The position numbers and the translations under genes were made by a program. Shown piece by piece: positions 44,934 to 53,382 of a stretch of 64,000 bases of DNA. Below the pieces are notes generated by a model, which made no database searches, was not told the DNA's origin, and worked only from the letters and a program-made list of their open reading frames with translations. Origin of the DNA: Alphaproteobacteria bacterium (lineage in GTDB: Bacteria; Pseudomonadota; Alphaproteobacteria; Sphingomonadales; Emcibacteraceae); assembly GCA_030428615.1 (NCBI GenBank), contig JAUIDN010000008.1:56232-120231 (forward strand). The letters are read 5' to 3'. Positions within the stretch are counted from its first letter, which is position 1. Every line of letters starts with the position of its first letter.

Positions 44934-45734
44934 ATGAGCGAAAAACAAATTAATGAAGGCTCAAAAGGAGTTGCAAAATCAATGCTGCTTAAAGAAGACG
45001 AAAGCTGGCTTGATTTTTTTAAAACGATATTTTACGCATTTTTAATTGCAATTTCGTTCAGAACTTTTGTTCTACAGCCATTTTCAATCCCTTCAGAATC
45101 GATGCTTAAAAATTTGATGGTCGGCGACTTCCTTCTGGTATCCAAATTTTCATATGGATATTCAAAACATTCCCTGCCATTTAGTCTTCCGCTTATACCG
45201 GGGCGTATCTTCGCTTCGGATGTTGAACGGGGGGACGTTGTTGTCTTTCGTCTGCCCAGAGACCCGGATACATATTACATCAAGCGGATTGTCGGTGTGC
45301 CGGGAGATAAGATCCAGACCAAGCGCGGAGAGCTTTATTTGAATGACGAGAAAATACCTGTAAAAAAATTAGATGACTATGTGCGTATTGATACTTTTGG
45401 TAGAGAGGAACGGTTTTCTCAAATAGAGGAAACAATGCCAAACGGGAAAAGCTATGTGACGCTTGATATCGATTATCGACCGGGAAGTATGGCGGATGAT
45501 AGTGACGCTTTCATCGTCCCCGAAGGCCATTATTTTGCCATGGGTGACAATCGCGACAATTCACAGGATAGCCGCTGGCCAAAAAGTGTAGGTGTCGGAT
45601 ATATTCCGGAGGAAAACATTATCGGCAAGGCAAAGTGGATTACTCTGTCCTTTGATAACAAAGCTGCCCTGTGGGAGTTTTGGAAATGGTTCCCTGAAGA
45701 ACGTCGTGAGCGATTCTTTTCCACGATAAATTAA
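44934..45734 (+). CDS. lepB: Signal peptidase I
   Basis: Cleaves signal peptides from exported proteins. The 266-residue protein has one N-terminal membrane segment (residues about 29-47). The serine nucleophile is Ser56 in FSIPSESMLKN and the general-base lysine Lys117 in YYIKRIVGVPGD. Also present are GDVVVFRLP and FAMGDNRDNSQDSR. It is followed by rnc after 16 bases. Confidence 0.96.
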   Translation: MSEKQINEGSKGVAKSMLLKEDESWLDFFKTIFYAFLIAISFRTFVLQPFSIPSESMLKNLMVGDFLLVSKFSYGYSKHSLPFSLPLIPGRIFASDVERGDVVVFRLPRDPDTYYIKRIVGVPGDKIQTKRGELYLNDEKIPVKKLDDYVRIDTFGREERFSQIEETMPNGKSYVTLDIDYRPGSMADDSDAFIVPEGHYFAMGDNRDNSQDSRWPKSVGVGYIPEENIIGKAKWITLSFDNKAALWEFWKWFPEERRERFFSTIN

Positions 45735-45750
45735 AAAAAGTGATTGGGAA

Positions 45751-46440
45751 TTGACAGGTCAGAATGGGCAATATTCAGAACTATATAAAATTCTTGGCTA
45801 CCGCTTTAAGGATGCCAGCTTGTTGCGTGTTGCCCTTACCCATCCCAGCTTAGAAGGAGCGCCGAATTATCAGCGAATGGAATTTATCGGTGATAGAGTG
45901 CTTGGTCTGGCTATTGCGGTTTGGATGTATGAACTTTATCCTGATGCTGATGAAGGTGGGCTAGCGAGCCGGCATACCAATCTTGTCCGCCGCGAAGCAT
46001 GTGCATCCGTCGCGGAGAACCTGAGATTAGGCGATTTTCTTCATATGGCAAAGAGCAGCGAAGATGCTGGCGGGAGAAAAAGGGAAACAATTCTTTCGGA
46101 TGCATGTGAAGCAGTTATTGGTGCTATTTATCTTGAGAGCGGATATAAACAAGCTGAAAAATTTATAAGATCGGCATGGGCGGATTTAGCAAATGATGTG
46201 AAAGTTGTTGAGCGGGATGCTAAGACAAAATTGCAGGAATTGGTCCAGGCACGAGGAAAACCTACACCTGTCTATACAATTATAGACAAGATTGGACCGG
46301 ATCACGAGCCAACTTTCACTATTTCAGTACGCGTGCGTGATGAGGGTGAAGAAATGGCAAAGGGACAATCGAAAAGAGAAGCAGAACAACAAGCAGCTTC
46401 GATTATGCTTACAAGGTTGCAGAAAGCCTGGCGAAAATAA
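45751..46440 (+). CDS. rnc: Ribonuclease III
   Basis: Cleaves double-stranded RNA in rRNA and regulatory RNA processing. The 229-residue protein has the catalytic signature RMEFIGDRVLGL, the second acidic cluster SDACEAVIGAIYLE, and a C-terminal dsRNA-binding domain (TKLQELVQARGKPTPVY to KREAEQQAA). No ATG is available in frame near the start. TTG at 45751, with TTGGGA just upstream, is used. Confidence 0.95.
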   Translation: MTGQNGQYSELYKILGYRFKDASLLRVALTHPSLEGAPNYQRMEFIGDRVLGLAIAVWMYELYPDADEGGLASRHTNLVRREACASVAENLRLGDFLHMAKSSEDAGGRKRETILSDACEAVIGAIYLESGYKQAEKFIRSAWADLANDVKVVERDAKTKLQELVQARGKPTPVYTIIDKIGPDHEPTFTISVRVRDEGEEMAKGQSKREAEQQAASIMLTRLQKAWRK

Positions 46441-46458
46441 ACACGATGAAAGTCAAAA

Positions 46459-47373
46459 ATGTCTAATCAAACAAATACAGGCAAGGAGCGATGCGGTTTT
46501 GTGGCACTTGTGGGGGCACCTAATGCTGGAAAATCCACTCTGTTGAATGCCCTTGTCGGCAGTAAAATAGCAATTGTAACGCATAAGGTCCAAACCACGC
46601 GGTCGCGCCTTGTCGGTGTGGCGGTTCACGGTGATGCGCAAATGATTTTTGTTGATACACCGGGGATTTTTACCGCGACAAAAAGGCTTGAACGTGCAAT
46701 GGTTGCTGCCGCATGGGAAGGGGCGAATGATGCGGATGTGGTGATTTTGCTCGTTGATTGTTCGAGAAAAATAGATGACAGCACCAAAACTATTGCTGAG
46801 GGGCTCAAAGATAGTAACAAAAAGACGATCCTGGCACTCAATAAAATAGATCTGGTAAAAAGAGATACGCTTCTTTCCATCACCAAGGAATTGAACGACA
46901 TCGGCGATTTTGCCGAGACACTCATGATTTCTGCCAAAACCGGAAGTGGGCTGGATGATCTACAGGATAAAATTGCGAAATTTTTGCCTACTGGCCCTTG
47001 GCTTTATCCGGAAGACCATTTAACGGATATTACGGAACGCATGCTCGCGTCCGAAATTACACGCGAGAAATTCTTTCTGCGCTTCCATGAAGAACTCCCT
47101 TACGCTGCGACCATCGAAACGGAACGATGGAAAGACCTTAAAGACGGCAGCGTGCGAATTGAACAGGTCATATATGTGGAAAGGGATTCACAAAAAAAAA
47201 TCATCATCGGTAAAGGCGGGCAGGGACTTAAAGCAATTGGCAAGGCGGCAAGAGAAGAGCTTGAAGAATTGCTTGATAGGCGGGTTCATCTGTTTATCTT
47301 CGTTAAAGTCCGCAAGGGATGGGGCGACGACAAGGAAAGATACCGGAATATGGGCCTCGACTGGGTTCAGTAG
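46459..47373 (+). CDS. era: GTPase Era
   Basis: Binds 16S rRNA during small-subunit assembly. The 304-residue protein has G1 GAPNAGKSTLLN, G3 DTPGIF, G4 NKIDL, G5 SAKTGSG, and a C-terminal KH domain (KIIIGKGGQGLKAIGKAAREEL). It ends the rpoZ-to-era block. recO, which often follows era in alphaproteobacteria, is not present. A convergent arginase gene lies seven bases away instead. Confidence 0.97.
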   Translation: MSNQTNTGKERCGFVALVGAPNAGKSTLLNALVGSKIAIVTHKVQTTRSRLVGVAVHGDAQMIFVDTPGIFTATKRLERAMVAAAWEGANDADVVILLVDCSRKIDDSTKTIAEGLKDSNKKTILALNKIDLVKRDTLLSITKELNDIGDFAETLMISAKTGSGLDDLQDKIAKFLPTGPWLYPEDHLTDITERMLASEITREKFFLRFHEELPYAATIETERWKDLKDGSVRIEQVIYVERDSQKKIIIGKGGQGLKAIGKAAREELEELLDRRVHLFIFVKVRKGWGDDKERYRNMGLDWVQ

Positions 47374-47380
47374 ACCCGGC

Positions 47381-48316
47381 TTACTCCCCCTGATAAAGCG
47401 AATGGGTCGGAAAGATTTGTCGGCCAAACAGACTGGCCGTTAGATCAACAGCAATTTTTGCTGTACTGTTTTTTCTATCCAGTGCCGGGTTGATCTCCGC
47501 AATATCCAACGAGTTCATTAACCCTGAATCATGTATCATTTCCATGCAAAGCTGCGCTTCCCGGTATGTCAATCCGCCCGGAATTGTTGTGGCGACGCCG
47601 GGGGCGATTGACGGATCAAGACTGTCGACATCAAAGCTGACGTGAAGATGTGCATCTTTCTCGGAAACATCGTGTAATATTTCCTGCATCGTTTGACGAA
47701 TGCCAATCTCATCAATACGGCGCATGTCATAAACGCAGATACCACTATCAATAACCAGTTTTTTTTCACTTTTATCTACGGAACGAATGGCGATCTGATA
47801 AACATTCTCCGGTTTTACCATCGGTACCGCGTGTCCAATGGACAGAAGATCGGGATGGCCGGTACCTGTTGCTACCGCAACGGGCATGCCATGTATGTTG
47901 CCGGACGGCGACGTTTCATTGGTATTGAAATCTGCATGAGCATCTATCCACAGCATGCATATTGGTTTATTTTTATCTGCGCAGTACCGCGAAACAGCGG
48001 CAATTGATCCGATTGACATTGCATGATCTCCCCCCATCATGATGGGGAAGTTGCCATTCGAAAGCTCTTTATATATTGCCTCCTGGATATTATTTGCCCA
48101 CACCGTGTTTTCTGCGAGATGGCGATAACCGTCCACTGGTTTTGCTTGCGGGTTTTTTGGCCCGCTCACGTTGCCGGTATCCTTTACATCGATACCCTGT
48201 TTTTCCAATGTTTCAACAATGCCCGCAACACGAAGAGCTTCCGGCCCCATGGAGGCGCCACGGTCACTGGCACCGATATCACTGGGGACGCCGATTAAGG
48301 ACACACGTTCAATCAT
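47381..48316 (-). CDS. rocF: Arginase
   Basis: Hydrolyses arginine to ornithine and urea. The 311-residue protein has the manganese ligands in GGDHAMSIG, DAHADFNT and SFDVDSLDPSIAPGVATT, plus the SGNIHGMPVA loop typical of arginase rather than agmatinase. It is divergent from an Lrp-family regulator across 229 bases, a common pairing for arginine catabolism. Confidence 0.95.
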   Translation of the reverse strand: MIERVSLIGVPSDIGASDRGASMGPEALRVAGIVETLEKQGIDVKDTGNVSGPKNPQAKPVDGYRHLAENTVWANNIQEAIYKELSNGNFPIMMGGDHAMSIGSIAAVSRYCADKNKPICMLWIDAHADFNTNETSPSGNIHGMPVAVATGTGHPDLLSIGHAVPMVKPENVYQIAIRSVDKSEKKLVIDSGICVYDMRRIDEIGIRQTMQEILHDVSEKDAHLHVSFDVDSLDPSIAPGVATTIPGGLTYREAQLCMEMIHDSGLMNSLDIAEINPALDRKNSTAKIAVDLTASLFGRQIFPTHSLYQGE

Positions 48317-48545
48317 AATATTTAATCCTTGAAATTTGATTTGACTTTATAAGCTCTACCGTCGAAAGCGGACTATGTTTCACAGTTTCACTAATTCTTA
48401 CATAAAAGCCGATAAATGAAATATTTATTTTGATCATTTAACCAAATAATCTGCGGTTGACTTGTTTTAAACTGAATTTTGTTTTAATAATATTTTATTG
48501 TAATATGTTACGCGAAATACTTTATGTAAGGCAGGAGCAAATATT

Positions 48546-49028
48546 TTGAAAAAAAAGGCTATTGACCAGATTGACCTGAAGATTCTTTCGATTCTTCAGA
48601 ATGACGCGAGAATAACGAACCACGAGCTTTCCAGTAAAGTAAACCTGTCCCCCAGCAGTTGTCTGCAACGGGTACGCCGCCTTGAAGATGAAAATTACAT
48701 TGAAAATTATATGGCGCATGTGGATCTTGATAAAATCTGCCGTACGGTTTCTGTGATCCTGACAGTAAGCCTTCATGATCATTCAAATGACAATTTCGAA
48801 ACCTTCAATAATGCCGTAAAGGAATTCCCTGAAATTGTTGAATGCTATACGGTAAGCGGAAATTTTGATTATTTTTTGCGTTTGGTGTGCCCCGATATGA
48901 AAAGCTATCTGGCCTTGAATGATGCGTTGATCGATAAAATGGAAGGCACAGCAAACATAAGCGGCCATGTGGTTCTTGAAAATACAAAACCTTTTTCCGG
49001 CTATGCGATCGAAGAATTGGTTGAATAA
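48546..49028 (+). CDS. Lrp/AsnC-family transcriptional regulator
   Basis: A 160-residue Lrp-type regulator. The helix-turn-helix is IDLKILSILQNDARITNHELSSKV with LSPSSCLQRVRRLE as the recognition part, followed by the RAM effector-binding domain (VECYTVSGNFDYFLRLVCPD). The start is TTG at 48546 with AGGAG nine to ten bases ahead. Being divergent from arginase, it probably senses arginine or ornithine and controls rocF. That is inferred from position. Confidence 0.92.
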   Translation: MKKKAIDQIDLKILSILQNDARITNHELSSKVNLSPSSCLQRVRRLEDENYIENYMAHVDLDKICRTVSVILTVSLHDHSNDNFETFNNAVKEFPEIVECYTVSGNFDYFLRLVCPDMKSYLALNDALIDKMEGTANISGHVVLENTKPFSGYAIEELVE

Positions 49029-49040
49029 TTCCGGTAATGC

Positions 49041-49069
49041 TTGACTAAGAATCTGCGACTTATTATTAA
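49041..49069 (+). promoter_or_regulatory. Candidate sigma-70 promoter of the TonB-dependent receptor gene
   Basis: TTGACT (49041-49046) and TATTAA (49064-49069) are separated by exactly 17 bases. They lie 51 bases before the receptor start and only 12 bases after the lrp stop. The Zur-like operator begins ten bases downstream of the -10 element. Confidence 0.6.
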
Positions 49070-49078
49070 TAATAACAG

Positions 49079-49094
49079 TTATATTATAACATAA
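49079..49094. promoter_or_regulatory. Zur-like operator upstream of the TonB-dependent receptor
   Basis: TTATATTATAACATAA is a 16-base palindrome with one symmetry break. Its 14-base core matches the core of the perfect palindrome at 61306-61325 at 13 of 14 positions. It also contains GTTATATTATAAC (49078-49090), which fits the enterobacterial Zur centre GTTATANTATAAC. Its position over the transcription start suits repression when zinc is sufficient. Confidence 0.6.
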
Positions 49095-49119
49095 AGAAAT
49101 ATACTGGAGTAAAATAATA

Positions 49120-51174
49120 ATGAGGGGAAAATACCTTTTATCCGCAACTGCCCTGACACTTTCACTGACATCATATTCACCACTGTTGGCAGAAGAGAAG
49201 GCGGCCGAAGTTTCATCGGAAAATGACGTAGATAGAATTATCGTTTACGGTCGCGCCGAACAATTAATTGGAACGGCAAAATCCGCTTCGGATGGTATCG
49301 TCGGATATGATGATTTTACAACCCGGCCCTTGCTCCGGGTCGGTGAACTTGTTGAGGTCATACCGGGAATGGTTGCGACGCAGCACAGTGCCGCCGGGAA
49401 AGCCAACCAGTATTTTTTACGTGGGTTTAATCTTGATCATGGCACGGATTTTCTCGCCACGCTGGAAGGCATGCCGATCAACATGCCAAGTCACGGCCAT
49501 GGGCAGGGGTATCTTGATTTGAACTTTATTATCCCCGAAGTGGTCAGCACCGTAGAATATACAAAAGGACCATATGCGGCGGACGTCGGTGATTTCTCCT
49601 CCGCCGGATCGACAAGGTTCAATATATATGAAAAACTGGATGAAAATTTCGCGGAAGTCAGTGTTGGGGAACACGGTTACTACAGGTTTGTGACCGGGAA
49701 CAGTTTTGAAGTGGCGGCGGGGGATTTGCTCTTCGCGGCTGAGGGGCAGTTAAATGATGGCCCTTGGGTTCTTGATGATGATCTGAAAAAATATAATTCA
49801 ATCGTGAAATACACCCGCGATCACGGGTTTATGAAAGCCGAAATTCTGGCGACCGCCTATTATTCAAAATGGAACGCAACGGATCAGGTGCCTTCACGCG
49901 CTATTGAAAGCGGAATGATTGATGAACTTGGGTATATTGATGATGACCTCGGCGGTAATACAACCCGCCTTTCATTGTCGGGAAAGGTTGAAACCGAAAA
50001 CCTGAATGCGCAGTTATATGGTCAATATTATGATTTTAATCTGTTTTCGAACTTTACCTATTTTCTTGATGATCCTGTCAATGGCGATGAATTTGAACAG
50101 TTTGATAACCGTAGCACATGGGGCGGGGATATTTCCTATCAGGATGAATTGGACTCAACTCAAATTGATGTCGCCTGGACGGTCGGCGGATCATTCAGAT
50201 ATGACCATATCGGCGATGTAGGGTTATATAAAACTGTCTCAAGAACAAGAAACCAGGCGGTAAGACATGATAGTGTCGATGAACTGTCGCTCAGTGCTTA
50301 TGGTGATCTTGAATTTTATCCAAGCGAAGATTTAAGGCTGTCATCCGGGGTGAGGGTTGACCGCATCAGCTACTCCGTTGACGCGCTTCGGTCGGTCAAT
50401 TCCGGGTCAGGGGATCAGGCAGTTGTCAGTCCAAAATTCTCCGCGGCTTACAGGGTGGCGCAACAGGCCGAAATATACGCCAATTATGGTCACGGGTTCC
50501 ATTCGAATGATGTTCGCGGGGCGGCAACAACAATTGACCCCGTAAGCGGGGATGCCGTTTCTTCGGTCCCGGTTTTCGCCAAAAGCGAAGGGGCGGAACT
50601 CGGTGTGCGCTTCGAACCGAAGGAAAACCTTAATATGACTCTCGCGGGTTTCTGGCTCGAACTGGATAGCGAACTTGTTTATGTTGGTGATGCCGGCACG
50701 ACCGAAGTCAATGACGGGACGCGCAGGTACGGACTGGAATTTTCCGGATTCTGGCAGGCCAATGACTGGCTCGCGTTTGATGTTTCTGCGGCGACAACGG
50801 ACGCAAAATTCAACCTTGAAAATGACAGATACATTCCGGGTGCTGTCCGTTCGGTGGTTGCCGCCGGTACAACGGTTACACTGGATAACGGTTTGACCGG
50901 AAGCGTAAGGGTACGTCATTTTGGCAGCGCACCGCTGATTGAAGACAACAGCTTCAGATCAAACCCGACCACGCTTGTCAATCTGGGGCTGGCCTACGAA
51001 TTTTCGAACTACACGATCGATCTTGATGTGTTTAATCTGTTCAATTCGAAAGACAAGGACATAACATATTTCTATGAATCCCGTCTGCAGGGAGAAGCCA
51101 TGCCGGTCGAAGATGTGCATTACCATCCGGTTGAGCCGTTTACCGTCAGGATTGGATTAAAAATAAAATATTAG
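49120..51174 (+). CDS. TonB-dependent receptor, predicted zinc-responsive
   Basis: A 684-residue outer-membrane receptor with a signal peptide (to about residue 24, PLLAEEK). The plug domain contains YFLRGFNLDHGTDFLATLEG and MPINMPSHGHGQGYLDL, and a 22-strand-type barrel ends in an aromatic residue (TVRIGLKIKY). Histidine-rich spots (SHGHGQ; VHYHPVEP near the C-terminus) and a Zur-like operator upstream suggest zinc uptake, as for ZnuD. The ligand is otherwise unproven. GGAG lies about ten bases before the ATG. Confidence 0.88.
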   Translation: MRGKYLLSATALTLSLTSYSPLLAEEKAAEVSSENDVDRIIVYGRAEQLIGTAKSASDGIVGYDDFTTRPLLRVGELVEVIPGMVATQHSAAGKANQYFLRGFNLDHGTDFLATLEGMPINMPSHGHGQGYLDLNFIIPEVVSTVEYTKGPYAADVGDFSSAGSTRFNIYEKLDENFAEVSVGEHGYYRFVTGNSFEVAAGDLLFAAEGQLNDGPWVLDDDLKKYNSIVKYTRDHGFMKAEILATAYYSKWNATDQVPSRAIESGMIDELGYIDDDLGGNTTRLSLSGKVETENLNAQLYGQYYDFNLFSNFTYFLDDPVNGDEFEQFDNRSTWGGDISYQDELDSTQIDVAWTVGGSFRYDHIGDVGLYKTVSRTRNQAVRHDSVDELSLSAYGDLEFYPSEDLRLSSGVRVDRISYSVDALRSVNSGSGDQAVVSPKFSAAYRVAQQAEIYANYGHGFHSNDVRGAATTIDPVSGDAVSSVPVFAKSEGAELGVRFEPKENLNMTLAGFWLELDSELVYVGDAGTTEVNDGTRRYGLEFSGFWQANDWLAFDVSAATTDAKFNLENDRYIPGAVRSVVAAGTTVTLDNGLTGSVRVRHFGSAPLIEDNSFRSNPTTLVNLGLAYEFSNYTIDLDVFNLFNSKDKDITYFYESRLQGEAMPVEDVHYHPVEPFTVRIGLKIKY

Positions 51175-51224
51175 TTTCCTAATGGGATGAGCCTGAAAAA
51201 CACGAACTAGGGTGATTTACAAGA

Positions 51225-51262
51225 TTAGGGGGCAGTATGCTTAATTGTCCCCTGACCCCTAA
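51225..51262. repeat. REP-like palindrome left of the RAYT element
   Basis: TTAGGGGGCAG (51225-51235) pairs with CTGACCCCTAA (51252-51262) at 10 of 11 positions. The right arm resembles the GGGGTCAG core of the repeats bounding the transposase, so it is probably an extra, diverged repeat of the same family. Confidence 0.6.
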
Positions 51263-51307
51263 TTTACTCCAACCAATTGATTCATCTAATTTACGGGACC
51301 TTCAAAC

Positions 51308-51334
51308 AATCAAAGGGGTCAGAGTAAATTGATT
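51308..51334 (+). repeat. Left terminal inverted repeat of the RAYT element
   Basis: A 27-base repeat, the exact reverse complement of 52123-52149. It starts AATCAAAGGGGTCAG and ends AAATTGATT. Confidence 0.85.
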
Positions 51335-51336
51335 GA

Positions 51337-52062
51337 TCATTTGTTTGCCTTCTCCCGCATTCTTTCTTTGAATTGCTTTGATTTCCTGTCACCGCCTCTC
51401 GGTTTTGGGCTAGCCCGCCGTCCTGTCATTTCCTCAATTTCCACTTTAAAACGATCATTACCGATCACCCAGCCTTTGTTGGTGCCCTGCCTGATTTTAA
51501 CAAGGGTATCCTCATCAATATCACGCCGGAAAAGCTTCTTATAAGCATTCTGCCGTTCTTTCGCTTCCTTGCCAAGTGCCATATAAAGCGGATGAGGCCT
51601 AATCAGTTTGATATTCTTGCCAAGGGCATTGCCCTGATAACTGGACCACGGGTAATCCCTAGGGTGTGATACCATATTGGCCCGCACAGGGTTAAGCTCT
51701 ATATAACGGCTGACGGCCAGAAGGTAACCCTCCCCATCAACAAGGGTTGATCGATACCGCCCCTCCCATAAAGTTCCCGATCTCCTGTAAGTGCTGTTAA
51801 CATAACGCACATAATATCGGCCAAGGGATTGCATCAAGCGGCTGATACCTCTCTCATCCGATGGGGTCATCAATAAATGAACATGATTGGTCATCAGAAC
51901 AAATGCATGAACAGATACACTATACTTCCGGGCATACTCATGAAGTTTATCAAGATAAACGGCATAATCATCATCGGCAAAAAAGCTGGCCTGTCGATTG
52001 TTACCCCGCTGAATAACATGTTGCGGGACATCAGGAAGGTTAAGACGGTTTAAACGGGCCAT
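51337..52062 (-). CDS. REP-associated tyrosine transposase (RAYT, Y1_Tnp family)
   Basis: A 241-residue Y1/HUH transposase. It has the N-terminal VPQHVIQRGNNRQ, the HUH-type metal pair in FVLMTNHVHLLMTP, and the catalytic tyrosine region SRLMQSLGRYYVRYVN. GTLWEGRYRSTLVD and YIELNPVRANMV follow. The C-terminal basic part (RRASPKPRGGDRKSKQFKERMR) is usual for subgroups that act on palindromic repeats. The gene is intact and bounded by its own inverted repeats. Confidence 0.93.
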   Translation of the reverse strand: MARLNRLNLPDVPQHVIQRGNNRQASFFADDDYAVYLDKLHEYARKYSVSVHAFVLMTNHVHLLMTPSDERGISRLMQSLGRYYVRYVNSTYRRSGTLWEGRYRSTLVDGEGYLLAVSRYIELNPVRANMVSHPRDYPWSSYQGNALGKNIKLIRPHPLYMALGKEAKERQNAYKKLFRRDIDEDTLVKIRQGTNKGWVIGNDRFKVEIEEMTGRRASPKPRGGDRKSKQFKERMREKANK

Positions 52063-52122
52063 AAGGACTGTTTCAAAATAAATGAATTATAATCACAGGA
52101 TACTATCACACTTCAAAAATTA

Positions 52123-52149
52123 AATCAATTTACTCTGACCCCTTTGATT
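52123..52149 (-). repeat. Right terminal inverted repeat of the RAYT element
   Basis: A 27-base perfect inverted copy of 51308-51334. A partial second copy of its tip follows directly (TGACCCCTTTGATT at 52150-52163). Confidence 0.85.
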
Positions 52150-52295
52150 TGACCCCTTTGATTGAAGTCGACCTCGTTTTGATTAAAATGATTATTTTCA
52201 ACCAAACTGATTTTATACTGTTCACCAATTGCGACCCAGTTAAGAGTATCATCGCTCGTAGCATTGCTTCCATAGTATGTTCTTAGGTTAGACAT
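52125..52295 (-). pseudogene. Truncated reading frame (56 codons) ending in the RAYT repeat
   Basis: On the minus strand GGGGGCAAT precedes an ATG at 52295, the same leader type as the HlyC-family genes nearby. About 43 native codons (start MSNLRTYYGSN, then DDTLNWVAIGEQYKISL) run straight into the repeat, whose sequence supplies the last 13 codons and the stop. The rest of the gene has been lost or displaced. I do not recognise the protein. In this position, downstream of a toxin acyltransferase, a lost toxin or adhesin is a guess. Confidence 0.5.
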
Positions 52296-52314
52296 ATTGC
52301 CCCCAATTCATGTA

Positions 52315-53379
52315 TTAATTTGTGTATAACGTCTTATGGTAATTAATGTTTTCGTATTCCACATCTCTATCTTTTGATCCTTTGCGCCCGATGTAACAAA
52401 CTTCTTCAACTTCCTTTTGGCCATCAATATGCAATATAACCGCAGCATCTGGTCTCTTGTAACGGACATAAAGGTAAAGTTGGCCTTTAAATAATGTTAT
52501 GTTTGTTTCAAGTATGTTAATTACAAATTCAAAATCCTTATCATTGAGACCTTCTCCCGGCTTATTCGTTTTAGTCCAATCGGGATATTTATTTGTTATC
52601 TGTTCATGTAATTTGCTTATACGCTTAAATTCACTCTCATCCAGAAAAAAGCCCGATTGGTAAAGGTACTTTCTTCGATCAAGCACTTGCTCTTCTATAC
52701 TAAAATCACAGATTGAGCATAACTTCTTCAACTCCCCCGTGTCGTATGCCTCGGCTTCATTTTCATTCAATGTTGATATCCAACGTTCAAAGCTCTTAAT
52801 TTGATATTCAGTGGCATTAATACCGTTATAGTAAGTAAGAACTTCTCTTATAAATAAGTCATCATTGATTCCCAATCCCGGACGGTCTCTCCACAAAGCT
52901 CTTCGTATATGTTCAAACTCTGGCTCAGTGCCTCGATAGTCTTGTGAATAGGAGCTTCGAAGAATATGTCCGGGAGGAGTCGAACTAGAATAAGGATATT
53001 CCACATCAGTATATCTAATTAAAAGATTTGCTTGACCATCATTGTATATCGGCGCATATGTCCATTCCAATTTATCGATCCAAGGTTGCTGCACCATACC
53101 GTAGGTTGGGGGACTATCATCGTAGGACATCCCACTTGTCCACTGAACAAAGCGGCCACTTTTGTAGTATTCATCCATTCTGCCAGGAGCATACTCTTCA
53201 TAGTCAGCTAGAAGAGTATTACAAAGCTGCTCTCTCTCTGGCTGGACATAACCAAGTTCATAACGCTCTGTAGAAGGGTATTCTGCCTGTGGTTCCACAT
53301 CCTGCCCGTTTGCCACAAGCCCGGAAAGCAGAAAAGAACCCGCCAAAAGTGATGCTTTGCCTATTTTCGTCATGCGCAT
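52315..53379 (-). CDS. Exported protein of unknown function (354 residues)
   Basis: I do not recognise this protein. It has a signal peptide (KIGKASLLAGSFLLSGLVANG) and a mature part rich in Tyr, Asp and Glu, with two cysteines close together (LCSICDF). The C-terminal part is beta-rich (LFKGQLYLYVRYKRPDAAV). It is the third gene of the minus-strand set HlyC-like, Sel1 lipoprotein, this gene (three-base gap). The truncated frame at 52125 lies 19 bases downstream. Confidence 0.7.
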   Translation of the reverse strand: MRMTKIGKASLLAGSFLLSGLVANGQDVEPQAEYPSTERYELGYVQPEREQLCNTLLADYEEYAPGRMDEYYKSGRFVQWTSGMSYDDSPPTYGMVQQPWIDKLEWTYAPIYNDGQANLLIRYTDVEYPYSSSTPPGHILRSSYSQDYRGTEPEFEHIRRALWRDRPGLGINDDLFIREVLTYYNGINATEYQIKSFERWISTLNENEAEAYDTGELKKLCSICDFSIEEQVLDRRKYLYQSGFFLDESEFKRISKLHEQITNKYPDWTKTNKPGEGLNDKDFEFVINILETNITLFKGQLYLYVRYKRPDAAVILHIDGQKEVEEVCYIGRKGSKDRDVEYENINYHKTLYTN

Positions 53380-53382
53380 TTC

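Larger units (their letters stand above)
51308..52149 (-). mobile_element. RAYT-type element with 27-bp perfect inverted repeats
   Basis: An approximately 840-bp unit. Positions 51308-51334 and 52123-52149 are perfect 27-base inverted repeats containing the GGGGTCAGAGTAAATT core known from repeats tied to REP-associated tyrosine transposases. The transposase gene fills the interior. Right of 52149 the tip of the repeat is duplicated in tandem (52150-52162). A solitary diverged copy of the end lies at 54475-54501. Confidence 0.8.
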
